This document shows, one piece after another, positions 9,635 through 20,000 of a DNA stretch of 64,000 nucleotides. The notes beneath the pieces are model-generated. The model made no database searches. It had not been told where the DNA came from and saw nothing but the letters and a program-made list of their open reading frames with translations. Position 1 is the stretch's first letter. Every line of letters starts with the position of its first letter. Source of the DNA: Vreelandella neptunia (GTDB lineage Bacteria; Pseudomonadota; Gammaproteobacteria; Pseudomonadales; Halomonadaceae); NCBI RefSeq assembly GCF_022489065.1, contig NZ_JAKVTW010000011.1:62001-126000 (forward strand), given 5' to 3'. A program made the position numbers and the translations under genes.

Positions 9635-11870
9635 TTTGTGGATCGATATCGATCGACCAGCGCACCTTGCGTGCCTCACGATTCGCTTCCAGCCACTGCA
9701 CGAGCCAACTGACGGCAGGGTGAAGCTGGCTTCGCTTATCTGCCGCCAGCATGACATGTAAATGGTAGCGATTTTGACGTCTTTCCATCGGTGCAGGCAC
9801 CGGCCCCAGGCAGCGGGTCGAAACGCCTGACGCTTTGAGCCATTGACGTAGAGCTTGAGCAGCCTGTTGCGCCATGGCTAGGGCCGCATCCTCTTTGGGA
9901 CTTTCAATCCGCAGTAACGCCATAAAGCAGAACGGGGGCAGTTGGGCGATGCGCCGCTCTTCCAGCATGTTGCGCGCCAGCGCCCCGTAACCGTGCTCCG
10001 CCAACTGGCCTAGATGCGGGTCATCGGGGTGTAGCGTTTGAACCAGCACTCTGCCTGGGTGGGCGGCACGCCCCGCACGCCCCGCCACCTGTTCGAGTAA
10101 CTGTGCGCTATGCTCGAGCGCGCGAAAATCCGCTGCATACAGCCCACCGTCGGCATTGATGACCACCACCAAGGTCACGTGGGGCAGGTGGTGCCCCTTG
10201 GCGAGCATCTGAGTACCAACCAGCACACACGGCTCGCCGCGCTGAATCTCTTTTAGCACTTGCTCAAAGCTATCCTTTCGCCGCGTGCTGTCACGGTCAA
10301 TGCGGTAAATGGTGGTTTTCGGAAACAGCGTTTGTAGCGTCTCTTCAGTACGTTCCGTGCCGCTACCCAGCGCGCGTAAGTCGCCGCTGCCGCACTCGGG
10401 GCAGGCGTCCGGCAGAGCGCGGCGACTATCACAGTGATGACAAGCTAGCAGCGGTGGCTGGCGATGCAGTGTCATGCGGGCGTCGCACTGGCCGCACTCG
10501 GCCATCCAGCCGCAGGCGTGGCAGGCAAGCGTTGGCGCAAAGCCGCGGCGGTTGATAAAAATCAGCACCTGTTTGCCAGCGCTTAAGGTGCTTTTAATCG
10601 CCTTGATCGCACCGGGGAGCAGGCCGCCCTGACGATGCTGGTGGCGTAAATCAATCAGTTCCAACTTGGCTGGTGGGTGGCGGCTGGGCCGCTGGGTCAG
10701 GCGAAGATGGCGATAAGCACCGCTGAGCGCTTGATGAAGACTCTCTAAAGAAGGCGTGGCACTGCCCATCAGCAGCGGAATTTTATGGTAGTGAGCGCGG
10801 GCCACGGCCAAGTCGCGGGCGTGGTAGCGTAAGCCATCGTGCTGTTTGTAGGAGCCGTCGTGTTCTTCATCGACAATGATCGCACCGGGGTTGGCCAGCG
10901 GCGTGAAAATCGCCGAACGAGTGCCGATAATAATCAGCGCACGACCACTGGCAGCGGCTTCCCACACGTCTAGACGCTCGGGGTCAGTAAGGCCCGAGTG
11001 CAGCGCCACCACCGGAACGCGAAAGCGGCTCCTAAAGCGGGCGAGGGTTTGCGGTGTTAGGCCAATTTCCGGCACCAGTACCAGCGACTGCTTGCCTTTA
11101 GCGGCGATAGCTTCAATCAGTTGCAGGTAGACTTCCGTTTTACCGCTACCCGTAACGCCTTCCAGCAGGCAGGGGTGATAGCTATCGAGTTTTTCATGCA
11201 GCATAGCCAGCGCCGTGGCCTGTTCGCGGTTGAGGGGGAGTGCGGGGGTCGCTAGTAAATTGCCGCTTGGCGCTGAAGGGGCCGTTAGAATATGTTCCTG
11301 ACTGGTGGCCAAGCCTTTCTTCTCAAGCGCCAGTAGCTGGTCGCGGGCAAAACCATGGGCGTTTACCGCACGACTGGGTAACCCATGGGGGTGTTGGCGC
11401 AGCAGTGCATGCAGCTCTGCTTGCTTGGGCGCTCGACTAAGAGTCCCTTGTTTACCATCACCCTGGGCGAGCCACAGGGTTTGGGTGCGACCTGCCATGG
11501 CGTGACCCTGGCGTAGCCGCGCGGGCATGGCGTGGTGAAGGGTGTCACCCAGGCTGTGCTGATAGTAGCGAGCGGCAAATCGGCATAACCAGAGCCAGTC
11601 TTCTGGGAGTGGAGCGTCGTCAAGCGTTTCGCTGACTGCACGCAGTTGGCTGCGCGGCAGGTCGCTGTGATCGGCAAGCTCCACTATTACGCCGACGACT
11701 TCACGCCGCCCAAAGGGCACCCGCACTCTCAGACCCGGCTGCCAGCCGCAGACAGGGCTCGTGGTGCATGGCAGGTAGTCGAACAGGCGGCGAAGTGGTG
11801 AAGGCAGCGCTATTTTGAGTACTGGTGTTGGCATTTGGGAAGCTACCCGTGAAGAAACAGAATCAGGCAA
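9624..11870 (-). CDS. priA: Primosomal protein N' (replication restart helicase PriA)
   Basis: PriA recognises stalled forks and reloads the replisome. Domain order: N-terminal DNA-binding region (PSPLRRLFDYLP), helicase core with Walker A GVTGSGKTEVYLQ and DEEHDGSYKQ, eight zinc cysteines in four CxxC pairs (CHACGWMAECGQC and CHHCDSRRALPDACPECG), and a second RecA lobe with QVAGRAGR. Two starts are possible: a TTG at 11870 behind a good GGAGG, and an ATG at 11834 that matches the usual family N-terminus (MPTPVLKIALPSP) but lacks a clear ribosome site. The longer form is reported; it adds 12 residues. It is divergent from rpmE. Confidence 0.95.
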   Translation of the reverse strand: MPDSVSSRVASQMPTPVLKIALPSPLRRLFDYLPCTTSPVCGWQPGLRVRVPFGRREVVGVIVELADHSDLPRSQLRAVSETLDDAPLPEDWLWLCRFAARYYQHSLGDTLHHAMPARLRQGHAMAGRTQTLWLAQGDGKQGTLSRAPKQAELHALLRQHPHGLPSRAVNAHGFARDQLLALEKKGLATSQEHILTAPSAPSGNLLATPALPLNREQATALAMLHEKLDSYHPCLLEGVTGSGKTEVYLQLIEAIAAKGKQSLVLVPEIGLTPQTLARFRSRFRVPVVALHSGLTDPERLDVWEAAASGRALIIIGTRSAIFTPLANPGAIIVDEEHDGSYKQHDGLRYHARDLAVARAHYHKIPLLMGSATPSLESLHQALSGAYRHLRLTQRPSRHPPAKLELIDLRHQHRQGGLLPGAIKAIKSTLSAGKQVLIFINRRGFAPTLACHACGWMAECGQCDARMTLHRQPPLLACHHCDSRRALPDACPECGSGDLRALGSGTERTEETLQTLFPKTTIYRIDRDSTRRKDSFEQVLKEIQRGEPCVLVGTQMLAKGHHLPHVTLVVVINADGGLYAADFRALEHSAQLLEQVAGRAGRAAHPGRVLVQTLHPDDPHLGQLAEHGYGALARNMLEERRIAQLPPFCFMALLRIESPKEDAALAMAQQAAQALRQWLKASGVSTRCLGPVPAPMERRQNRYHLHVMLAADKRSQLHPAVSWLVQWLEANREARKVRWSIDIDPQTLS

Positions 11871-11899
11871 TTGGCCTCCGGCGTTAGTTTTGCTAGAAT
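11871..11899 (+). promoter_or_regulatory. Likely sigma-70 promoter of rpmE
   Basis: TTGGCC (11871-11876), a 17-base spacer and TAGAAT (11894-11899) preceded by an extended-minus-10 TG. Transcription would begin near 11906, leaving an untranslated leader of about 150 bases before rpmE. The minus-35 box abuts the priA TTG codon and overlaps its Shine-Dalgarno region. Confidence 0.55.
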
Positions 11900-11928
11900 A
11901 CGCGACCGCTCAATCTTAACGACCTGTC

Positions 11929-11950
11929 TTTAAGAACGACATTTAAGAAC
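11929..11950. repeat. 9-bp direct repeat in rpmE leader
   Basis: TTTAAGAAC occurs at 11929-11937 and 11942-11950 (13-base period) within the probable 5' leader of rpmE. It may be a simple duplication. No stem structure of the known ribosomal leader types was recognised. Confidence 0.5.
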
Positions 11951-12053
11951 TATCGTAACGAAAGAGCGTCTAACCGGTTAGTAGTTTTTCCAAACCCGTA
12001 TGCGGTGCCTGGCGCTAGATCAGGTGGCGGCATATAGCTTCGTGAGGCTCGAA

Positions 12054-12269
12054 ATGAGACAAGGTATTCACCCGAATTACAACACGGTCACCGCTAGCTG
12101 TTCTTGCGGCGCTAATTTCCAGGTTGGTTCTACCTCTGGTCAGGACTTCTCTCTGGACGTGTGCTCCAACTGCCACCCGTTCTACACTGGTAAGCAGAAG
12201 CAAGCGACCACTGGTGGCCGCGTAGAGCGCTTCAACAAGCGTTTCGGCGCAGCTGTTAAGCGCGGCTAA
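12054..12269 (+). CDS. rpmE: 50S ribosomal protein L31 (zinc-binding type)
   Basis: L31 bridges the ribosomal subunits. The ATG at 12054 gives 71 residues starting [23 protein letters not shown] precedes it by 7 bases; the frame opens earlier at 12000, but that extension is not family-like. A CxC (CSC, residues 16-18) and CxxC (CSNC, 37-40) show the zinc-containing C+ form rather than the zinc-free paralogue made under zinc limitation. A terminator follows. Confidence 0.97.
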   Translation: MRQGIHPNYNTVTASCSCGANFQVGSTSGQDFSLDVCSNCHPFYTGKQKQATTGGRVERFNKRFGAAVKRG

Positions 12270-12313
12270 GCCATACTGGATAGCCACATCGCAAGCACGC
12301 CATGTGTTTGTGC

Positions 12314-12341
12314 AAAACCCACGCCACGGCGTGGGTTTTTT
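12314..12341 (+). terminator. Rho-independent terminator of rpmE
   Basis: AAAACCCACGCC (12314-12325) pairs with GGCGTGGGTTTT (12328-12339), followed by more T residues. This is a classic GC stem with U-tract, 45 bases after the rpmE stop. Confidence 0.9.
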
Positions 12342-12598
12342 GTTGTTCAGCTAAAACTAACTCAATGGCATTTGTGGAAAAAATTTTCATAAATGCTGCG
12401 CCACAGCAATTTGCAAAGCATTACGGCTAAAGCGGTTTTTGGTAATTTTCAGCAAAAATCATACGAAATGCGGCGAATGTGAAGGTAAAATTCAGTTAAA
12501 CGAGCGTTTTTATATGAGTTGACGACGCGCTTGAGACGCATAGGTTTTTTCTATATTCTGAAAAGACTTATCTACTTTATGTTAACTGGACTCTGACC
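12342..12598. other. AT-rich spacer before malic enzyme
   Basis: No open frame. It must hold the malic enzyme promoter. TTGAGA (12531-12536) and TATATT (12552-12557) are the best boxes seen, but the 15-base spacing is short, so the assignment is tentative. Confidence 0.35.
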
Positions 12599-13870
12599 AT
12601 GACGGATGCAAATAAGCAGGCTGCTTTGGATTATCACGCGAAACCAATTCCCGGCAAGCTGTCGGTAGAGTTGACCAAGCCCACTGCAACCGCACGGGAT
12701 TTGGCGCTGGCGTATAGCCCAGGCGTGGCTGAGCCAGTGCTTGAAATCGCCAGGGATGCGGAAAATGCCTACCGCTATACCGGCAAGGGTAATCTGGTCG
12801 CCGTTATTACCGACGGCAGCGCTATCCTTGGCCTAGGCAATCTGGGCCCACTGGCGAGTAAGCCAGTAATGGAAGGCAAAGGCGTGCTGTTTAAGTGCTT
12901 TGCCGGCCTCAACTCGGTTGATATCGAAGTGGATGCGGAAAGCCCGCAGGCATTTATCGATACCGTTGCGCGCATTGCCGATACCTGGGGCGGCATCAAC
13001 CTTGAAGATATCAAGGCGCCTGAGTGCTTTGAAATTGAAAAAGCCCTGATTGAGCGCTGCAGCATCCCGGTGTTTCATGATGATCAGCACGGCACCGCGA
13101 TTGTAACGGCGGCAGGTATGCTCAATGCGCTGGATATCGCCGGCAAAAAAATCGAAGACGTTAAGATTGTCTGCATGGGCGCAGGGGCGGCGGCGATTGC
13201 CTGCATGCGGCTGCTGGTCTCTTGCGGTGCCAGTAAAGACAATTTGGTAATGCTTGATCGTCGCGGTGTTATTCACGCCGACCGTGAAGGCATTAACGAA
13301 TACAAGGCTGAATTCGCCCGCGATACTGAAATGCGTACCCTGGATGATGCCATCGATAACGCCGATGTCTTTATCGGCTTATCAGGCCCTGGGCTGCTGT
13401 CCGCCGACCAAGTGAAGAAAATGGCACCCGATCCGGTGATTTTCGCCTGCACCAATCCGGATCCGGAAATTCACCCTGACGTTGCTCGTGAAGCGCGTCC
13501 GGATGTGATTATGGCCACTGGCCGTTCGGACTTCCCGAACCAGGTTAACAACGTGCTGGGCTTCCCGTTTATCTTTCGGGGTGCTTTGGATGTGCGTGCC
13601 ACGCGCATTAATGAAGAGATGAAGCTGGCTGCCGTGCACGCGCTCAAAGATCTGGCCCGCGAGCCGGTACCCCAGGAAGTGCTGAACGCCTACGAGCGTA
13701 CCGAGATGAGTTTTGGTCGCGAGTACATTATTCCCACGCCTGTCGATATTCGCCTGTTGGCGAGGGTCACCTCAGCGGTGGCTCAAGCCGCGGTTGATTC
13801 TGGCGTAGCGCGTAAACCGTATCCTGCGCACTATCCGCTAACGTCAATTAACGACGTTTACGGCGGCTAA
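12599..13870 (+). CDS. maeB: Malic enzyme (short form, oxaloacetate-decarboxylating)
   Basis: Malic enzyme oxidatively decarboxylates malate to pyruvate, producing NADPH (or NADH) and feeding acetyl-CoA metabolism. The 423-residue protein has the malic N-domain (LALAYSPGVAEP, VITDGSAILGLGN, HDDQHGTA) and a Rossmann NAD(P)-binding C-domain (IVCMGAGAAAIACMRLL). It lacks the phosphotransacetylase-like C-terminal domain of E. coli MaeB, as in pseudomonads. Cofactor preference cannot be read with certainty. Transcribed alone, between rpmE and a shared terminator. Confidence 0.93.
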   Translation: MTDANKQAALDYHAKPIPGKLSVELTKPTATARDLALAYSPGVAEPVLEIARDAENAYRYTGKGNLVAVITDGSAILGLGNLGPLASKPVMEGKGVLFKCFAGLNSVDIEVDAESPQAFIDTVARIADTWGGINLEDIKAPECFEIEKALIERCSIPVFHDDQHGTAIVTAAGMLNALDIAGKKIEDVKIVCMGAGAAAIACMRLLVSCGASKDNLVMLDRRGVIHADREGINEYKAEFARDTEMRTLDDAIDNADVFIGLSGPGLLSADQVKKMAPDPVIFACTNPDPEIHPDVAREARPDVIMATGRSDFPNQVNNVLGFPFIFRGALDVRATRINEEMKLAAVHALKDLAREPVPQEVLNAYERTEMSFGREYIIPTPVDIRLLARVTSAVAQAAVDSGVARKPYPAHYPLTSINDVYGG

Positions 13871-13894
13871 GCCACTCACTGAGCTCTGGTCATT

Positions 13895-13924
13895 ACTTAC
13901 GCCCGCTTCTTAGCGGGCGTAAGT
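13895..13924. terminator. Bidirectional hairpin terminator between maeB and tesB
   Basis: Perfect 12-bp inverted repeat (13895-13906 with 13913-13924), 6-base loop. It lies between two convergent genes, 24 bases after the maeB stop and 18 bases after the tesB stop in the opposite sense, so it could serve both. Confidence 0.8.
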
Positions 13925-13942
13925 GTTTAAGAGGCTCTCTAA

Positions 13943-14761
13943 TTAGTCTTGTGAGTAACGCGTTAGCCCTTCCTGAGCAGTAGAAGCCACTAATCGACCG
14001 TCACGGCTGTAGATATGCCCCCGCGCCAGCCCGCGAGCGCCGCCTGCCCATGGCGAGTCGATAACGTAGAGCAGCCAGTCGTCCAGGCGGGTGTCCTGGT
14101 GGAGCCACAGCGCGTGGTCTAGGCTGGCGATGCGTAGCTTGGGGTCGCGATATTCAATGCTGTGAGGAATCAGGCTGGTGGTCAGCAAGTTGAAGTCAGA
14201 GGCGTAAGAGAGCAGGTGACGGTGCAGGGCCGGATCGTCCGGAAGGGTGCCTGAAAGGCGAAACCATAAGCACTGACCCGCAGGTGTGCCGCTGTCGGGA
14301 TTGCCCGTTAGATGCAAAAACTCAATGGGGTGGCCAGGAAAGCGGTCATGTTTGGCATCGCCGCTTTCGATTAACGCTTCCGGTGCAAGCACCTCTGGCA
14401 TGGCGCGTTGGTGGCTAAAGCTTGCCTCTTCGCTCTGAAAGGAGGCGCTACAGAAAAAGATCGGCCGACCTTTTTGGATGGCGGTGACGCGGCGGGTGGT
14501 AAAGCTGCCGCCATCGCGAATGGTATCTACCTGATAGACAACGGGGCGATGGGGGTCGCCAGGGCGCAGGAAGTAACCGTGTTGAGAGTGAGGGCGACGC
14601 TCATCTGGCACAGTGCGTGCGGCTGCCGCTAGCGCCTGGCCGAGCACTTGGCCACCGTAGAGCTGAGGAAAGCCTAGATCCTGGCTCTGGCCACGAAATA
14701 GCGTCTCTTCCAGCGTTTCCAACTCCAGTAACGCTACCAGTTTGTTCAGCGCGTCTGTCAT
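13943..14761 (-). CDS. tesB: Acyl-CoA thioesterase II
   Basis: TesB hydrolyses medium- and long-chain acyl-CoA. The 272-residue product is a double hotdog: the first half includes LYGGQVLGQALAAAARTV and GGSFTTRRVTAIQKGRPIFF, the second ends with SLDHALWLHQD, which carries the catalytic Asp, and GLARGHIYSRDGRLVASTAQEG. The ATG at 14761 is chosen over the upstream one at 14818 because AAGGA precedes it at good spacing and it matches the family start. Divergent from tadA. Confidence 0.94.
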   Translation of the reverse strand: MTDALNKLVALLELETLEETLFRGQSQDLGFPQLYGGQVLGQALAAAARTVPDERRPHSQHGYFLRPGDPHRPVVYQVDTIRDGGSFTTRRVTAIQKGRPIFFCSASFQSEEASFSHQRAMPEVLAPEALIESGDAKHDRFPGHPIEFLHLTGNPDSGTPAGQCLWFRLSGTLPDDPALHRHLLSYASDFNLLTTSLIPHSIEYRDPKLRIASLDHALWLHQDTRLDDWLLYVIDSPWAGGARGLARGHIYSRDGRLVASTAQEGLTRYSQD

Positions 14762-14882
14762 TCTCGGTATCCTTGCGGCTGTCTCTATCGAATGCTGTCG
14801 TTGAAAATGGACTACCACGGCGGCGGGCTGCCCTTTTCATACGATCGTTTAGCTATCAGCTACCTTAGCGGAGTTTACGTTT

Positions 14883-15377
14883 ATGCGCAGCGATGAATTT
14901 TACATGTACCGGGCGCTTGACCAAGCCCACCTGGCTGCCGCAGCGGGCGAGGTGCCGGTGGGCGCGGTAGTCGTTGACGCGCAGGGTAATATTATTGGTG
15001 CAGGGTGCAATGCGCCAGTGGCCAGCTGTGACCCCAGCGGCCACGCGGAAGTGCGCGCACTGCGTGAGGCGGGTAAGCACCAGGGCAACTACCGCCTTGA
15101 GGGCTGTACGCTGTTTGTCACTCTGGAGCCCTGCATGATGTGTGCAGGCACGATGATTCATGCCCGCTTAGCCCGCCTGGTTTACGGTGCCGCCGAACCT
15201 CGGGCGGGCATGGTGGAGTCAAAGGCTAACCTGCTGTCACAGCCGTGGTTCAATCATCAGATCATAGTAACCGGTGGCGTGCTAGCCGCAGCCTCGCAAA
15301 AACTGCTGAAGGGTTTTTTTGCCGCCCGGCGCGCGCAGCCAGGTGAGCCGTTGCCCACAAACAGGGCTAGTGAGTAA
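14883..15377 (+). CDS. tadA: tRNA-specific adenosine deaminase
   Basis: TadA converts A34 to inosine in the anticodon of tRNA-Arg(ACG). The 164-residue cytidine-deaminase-fold protein has the zinc histidine and proton-shuttle glutamate in HAE (H54, E56) and the zinc cysteines in PCMMC (C84, C87). The family-specific YGAAEPRAGMVESKANLL follows. GGAG lies 10 bases before the ATG. It starts 121 bases from the divergent tesB. Confidence 0.96.
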   Translation: MRSDEFYMYRALDQAHLAAAAGEVPVGAVVVDAQGNIIGAGCNAPVASCDPSGHAEVRALREAGKHQGNYRLEGCTLFVTLEPCMMCAGTMIHARLARLVYGAAEPRAGMVESKANLLSQPWFNHQIIVTGGVLAAASQKLLKGFFAARRAQPGEPLPTNRASE

Positions 15378-15390
15378 GTTGGACTGACCT

Positions 15391-16854
15391 TTAATTAAGC
15401 GGCGGTACAAGCTCAAACAGCAGTAGCGGATCATCGTTGACAGGTGTTTGTTCTAGTTGAAAAAACTGCTGGCGACTGCGCTCTACATACTCGATCATTT
15501 CGTAATAACGGCGGATGTTGCGCACGTAAATCACCGGTTCGCCGCCACGGGCATAGCCGTGACGCGTCTGGCTATGCCATTCGCGCTGCTGTAGCAGTGG
15601 TAGTGCAGCGCGTACATCTTCCCAACTGTCGGGGTCGCCGCCGCGCATTTCCGCAATCTTGCGAGCGTCGTATAAATGGCCAAGGCCGACGTTGTAGGCC
15701 GCCATGGCCATAAACAGGCGGTCATCGCCGGTAATGCTTTCCGGTAAGCGGTCTTTAATGCTGCGTAAATAGCGGGCACCGCCATCAATGCTCTGTGCGG
15801 GATCGGTACGGTCAGCAACGCCCATCTCACCCGCCGTGGGGTTGGTCAGCATCATCAAGCCTCGCACGCCTGTCGGCGAGACAGCGTCCGGATCCCAGTG
15901 AGACTCCTGATACCCCACCGCCGCCAGTAGCTTCCAGTCAAACTCTGTTTCACGGGCGGACTGCTGGAACAGTTCCGTGTAACGGGGCAGGCGTGCATCA
16001 AGGTGGTCAAGAAAGGTGCGGGTGCCGACATACTCTAAGTAGTCGTCATGGCCAAAATAGCGGCTGACGAGCCGATTGAGCGTGCCGCTTTCTTGTAGGT
16101 CTTGCAGGAAGCGATTAGCGGCTTCCAGTAACCCCAGGCCTCGACCACTGGGCACTGCCCACGCCATGGAGAGCGGATCGCCGAGTATGAAACCACGCTC
16201 GACGTTGGGGAAAAACAGCCGGTTTAAACGGAATTGATGCTCAAAAATAACGGCGGCATCCAGCGTGCCGTTCTCCACCCGTGCAAGCAACTCAGCAACT
16301 TCAAGCTCGTGTGACTCTTTCCAACTCAAGGTGGGATGACGGCGTTGAAGATCGCGCAGCGCTTGATCCGTCCCGGCTTCACTGAGCGTGCCCAGTTCTA
16401 AGCCGACCAGATCACTCGGCGCTTTAATGCCGTTAAGTCCGCGGCGGTACACCACCAGCGGCTGCATTTGAATAATCGGGCGAGTGTAGTGGATGCCGGG
16501 GCTATCGGGCAGTAGTGGGAGTGCTGCTGCACCGAGATCGCCTTTGTCACGTACCGCTGGCAGCACACTTTCGGGGTGATGGCTGGCGTCAAGATTAAGG
16601 CTTACCCCCAAGTAGTCAGCAAAGCGGTGCATCAGCTCGTACTCAAAGCCGGTAGGGCCTTGGCGGCCTTCGTAATAGGTGGTGGGGGTGTTGCGGGTGT
16701 GAACGGTAATAAAGTCTTTTGCACTGATATGCGTCAAATGCTCGCCTGGGGGGACGAGGGAAAGAGTCGGTACCATGGCTAACAGCATAATGGCAGTTAA
16801 CGCATAATAAGCGCTGGCACGGGCTATAAAATGTCGGCAAATCAACGTCAGCAT
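15391..16854 (-). CDS. mltF: Membrane-bound lytic murein transglycosylase F
   Basis: MltF cleaves peptidoglycan glycosidic bonds to 1,6-anhydro ends at the outer membrane. Layout of the 487-residue protein: an N-terminal hydrophobic signal/anchor (about 10-35), a periplasmic-binding-protein-like domain (about 48-270; [31 protein letters not shown]) that regulates the enzyme, and a C-terminal SLT domain (about 300-450) with the catalytic Glu in YQESHWDP and GVRGLMMLT. Convergent with tadA and divergent from purL. Confidence 0.95.
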   Translation of the reverse strand: MLTLICRHFIARASAYYALTAIMLLAMVPTLSLVPPGEHLTHISAKDFITVHTRNTPTTYYEGRQGPTGFEYELMHRFADYLGVSLNLDASHHPESVLPAVRDKGDLGAAALPLLPDSPGIHYTRPIIQMQPLVVYRRGLNGIKAPSDLVGLELGTLSEAGTDQALRDLQRRHPTLSWKESHELEVAELLARVENGTLDAAVIFEHQFRLNRLFFPNVERGFILGDPLSMAWAVPSGRGLGLLEAANRFLQDLQESGTLNRLVSRYFGHDDYLEYVGTRTFLDHLDARLPRYTELFQQSARETEFDWKLLAAVGYQESHWDPDAVSPTGVRGLMMLTNPTAGEMGVADRTDPAQSIDGGARYLRSIKDRLPESITGDDRLFMAMAAYNVGLGHLYDARKIAEMRGGDPDSWEDVRAALPLLQQREWHSQTRHGYARGGEPVIYVRNIRRYYEMIEYVERSRQQFFQLEQTPVNDDPLLLFELVPPLN

Positions 16855-17038
16855 GGCGTCTTGTCGGCATGAAACAAGCTGCCACGATACCCAGACACGG
16901 TCATGCTGTCACCTTGTTGATTTCGTGTGGCGGCTGGTTTCCAGTATCATAGGCGTTTTTAGGCACCATAAAAGCATGGTCGCACAGCGGCCCGGTGATT
17001 TCCCTGCTCGAATTTCCCTGCTCTAGAGGCTTCAGGAT

Positions 17039-20000
17039 ATGCTCGAACTGCGAGGCGCGCCCGCCCTTTCTGCCTTCCGTCATGCTCGGCTGTTAACGGT
17101 GCTGCGTGAACGTGTGCCCGAAGTGGAAGCGCTGTCTGCCCACTATGTTCATTTTGTCGATGCTCACACCAATGATCGTCAAACACTGGAGGACGCCTCC
17201 CGCGAGCGTTTAGCACAGCTACTCGACTATGGCACTCATACCAGCGTGGAGGTTCCCGAGAACGCCCAGCGTTTTTTGGTGGTGCCGCGCTTGGGTACTC
17301 AGTCACCCTGGTCGTCAAAAGCGACTGATATCGCCCATAACTGCGGGTTACGCGACATTAGCCGCATCGAGCGCGGTATCGATTACCGGGTAAGCTTCAC
17401 CGCCACGCCGGATGACGAGAGCCTGAACGCGCTGGCGGCACTGCTGCATGATCGTATGACCGAAACGGTGCTGACGGATGTCTCAGACGCCGCTAAACTT
17501 TTTGCCCAACATGATCCAGCACCGCTGGGCAGTGTGGATATTCTCGAAGGTGGCCGAGACGCGCTGGCTACCGCCAACCAAGCGCTGGGGCTGGCGTTGG
17601 CAGAGGATGAAATCGACTATCTTGTCGACGCCTTCAATGAGTTGGGGCGTAACCCCAGCGACGTTGAACTGATGATGTTCGCCCAAGCTAACTCTGAGCA
17701 CTGCCGTCACAAAATCTTCAACGCGGATTGGGTTATCGACGGCGAAGCGCAAAATCATTCGCTGTTTAAGATGATCAAGAATACGTTTGCGTCATCGCCC
17801 GATAATGTTCTTTCGGCCTATAGCGATAATGCCGCCGTCATTAAAGGCAGTCAGGCCGGGCGCTTTTTTGCTACACCGCTAACCGGGGCTGACGACGAAC
17901 GCGCGCTCTATGCCACTCATCAGGAGCCCATTCATATCCTGATGAAGGTGGAGACGCATAACCACCCAACCGCCATTGCCCCTTTCCCGGGTGCCGCGAC
18001 CGGCTCCGGCGGTGAAATTCGCGATGAGGGTGCGACGGGGATCGGCGGTAAACCTAAAGCAGGTCTTTCGGGCTATACCGTATCTAACCTGCGCATTCCT
18101 GAGTTTGTGCAGCCCTGGGAGGCGTTTGATTACGGTAAGCCCGAGCGCATGCAGTCAGCGCTTAACATCATGCTCGACGGCCCGATTGGCGGCGCGGCGT
18201 TTAATAATGAATTTGGTCGCCCTAACTTAACCGGCTACTTCCGCACCTACGAGCAGGAGTCGCTTAACGAGGGCGGTATCGAGCGGCGCGGCTTCCATAA
18301 GCCGATTATGCTCGCCGGCGGATACGGCAATATTCGTGCGCACCATGTTCAGAAGGGCGATATCCCCGTCGGCGGCAAGCTGATCGTCATGGGCGGCCCG
18401 GCGATGCTGATTGGCTTGGGCGGTGGCGCTGCATCCAGCATGGCGTCCGGCACCTCCAGCGCTGATTTGGATTTTGCCTCGGTTCAGCGTGAAAACCCTG
18501 AAATCGAACGTCGCGCCCAGGAAGTGATTGACCGCTGCTGGGCAATGGGCGACCACAACCCCATTCGCTTTATTCACGATGTCGGCGCGGGCGGACTTTC
18601 CAACGCGTTGCCCGAGCTTGTTAAAGACGGCAACCGTGGTGGCCGCTTTGATCTGCGCGCGGTGCCCAATGCCGAGCCGGGCATGAGCCCGCTGGAGATC
18701 TGGTGTAACGAAGCCCAGGAGCGCTACGTACTTGCCGTCGCGCCAGAGGATTTAGACACCTTTGACGCGCTTTGTAAGCGTGAACGCTGCCCTTATGCGG
18801 TGGTCGGTGAAGCGTTGGAAGCGCATCACCTTGAAGTCCGTGACGGCCACTTTGACAGTAAGCCTGTCGATTTGCCGATGAGTGTGCTGTTCGGTAAAGC
18901 ACCCAAAATGCAGCGCGAATTTGAGCGTCACGATCCTGAACTTTCCGGCATGATGCTCGACAATCTCGACCTGCGCGAAGCGCTTGATCGCGTGCTACGG
19001 CTCCCCACTGTGGCCTCCAAAAATTTTCTGATCACTATTGGTGACCGCTCAATTACAGGCCAAGTGGCCCGGGACCAGATGGTCGGCCCCTGGCAGGTGC
19101 CGGTAGCCGATGTCGCCGTAACGACCGCTAGTTTTGATACCCATGCCGGTGAAGCCATGGCGATGGGTGAGCGTCCGCCGGTGGCGTTGATCAACCCCGC
19201 CGCCAGCGCCCGCTTGGCCGTCGCCGAAGCGATTACCAATCTGGCGGCTGCGCCAATCGCCAAGCTCAGCGATATCAAGCTCTCCGCTAACTGGATGAGT
19301 GCGGCTGAACATCCGGGTGAGAACCAAGCGCTGTATGACGCTGTTTATGCGGTAGGTATGGAGATGTGCCCGGCGCTGGGTATTGCTATTCCGGTGGGCA
19401 AAGACTCCATGTCGATGCGCACCGCCTGGGTTGATGATAATGACCAAGGGGAAAGTGAAGACAAGAGCGTAACGTCGCCGCTGTCTCTGGTCGTCACCGG
19501 CTTTGCACCTGTTACTAATGCATTGGCGACGCTAACGCCGCAGATCAACTTGGATCAAGACGAATCGGATCTGATTCTGATTGACCTAGGCAGCGGTCAA
19601 AATCGCTTGGGTGGCTCAGCCTTGGCGCAAGTGTACGGCCAAGTGGGTAATGACTGCCCTGATGTAGACGACCCGGAAGATATTAAAGCGTTCTTCGAGG
19701 TCATTCAGGGTCTTAACCGTGACGGTAAAGTGTTGGCTTATCATGATCGCAGTGATGGTGGCCTGCTGGTGACGCTGCTGGAAATGGCTTTCGCCGCCCA
19801 CGCCGGGCTTGAAATCAAGCTCGACTGGATGATTGATGAGCCGGTAGAAGCGCTTAATGCGCTGTTCTCGGAAGAGCTAGGCGCGGTCATTCAGGTCAAT
19901 CGCCAACACACGGAAGAAGTGCTGGCGCAGTTTGCCGTTGCCGGTATCGAAACGTGCGGCGTCATTGCTCGCCCCCGTTATGATGACCAAGTACGCGTGA

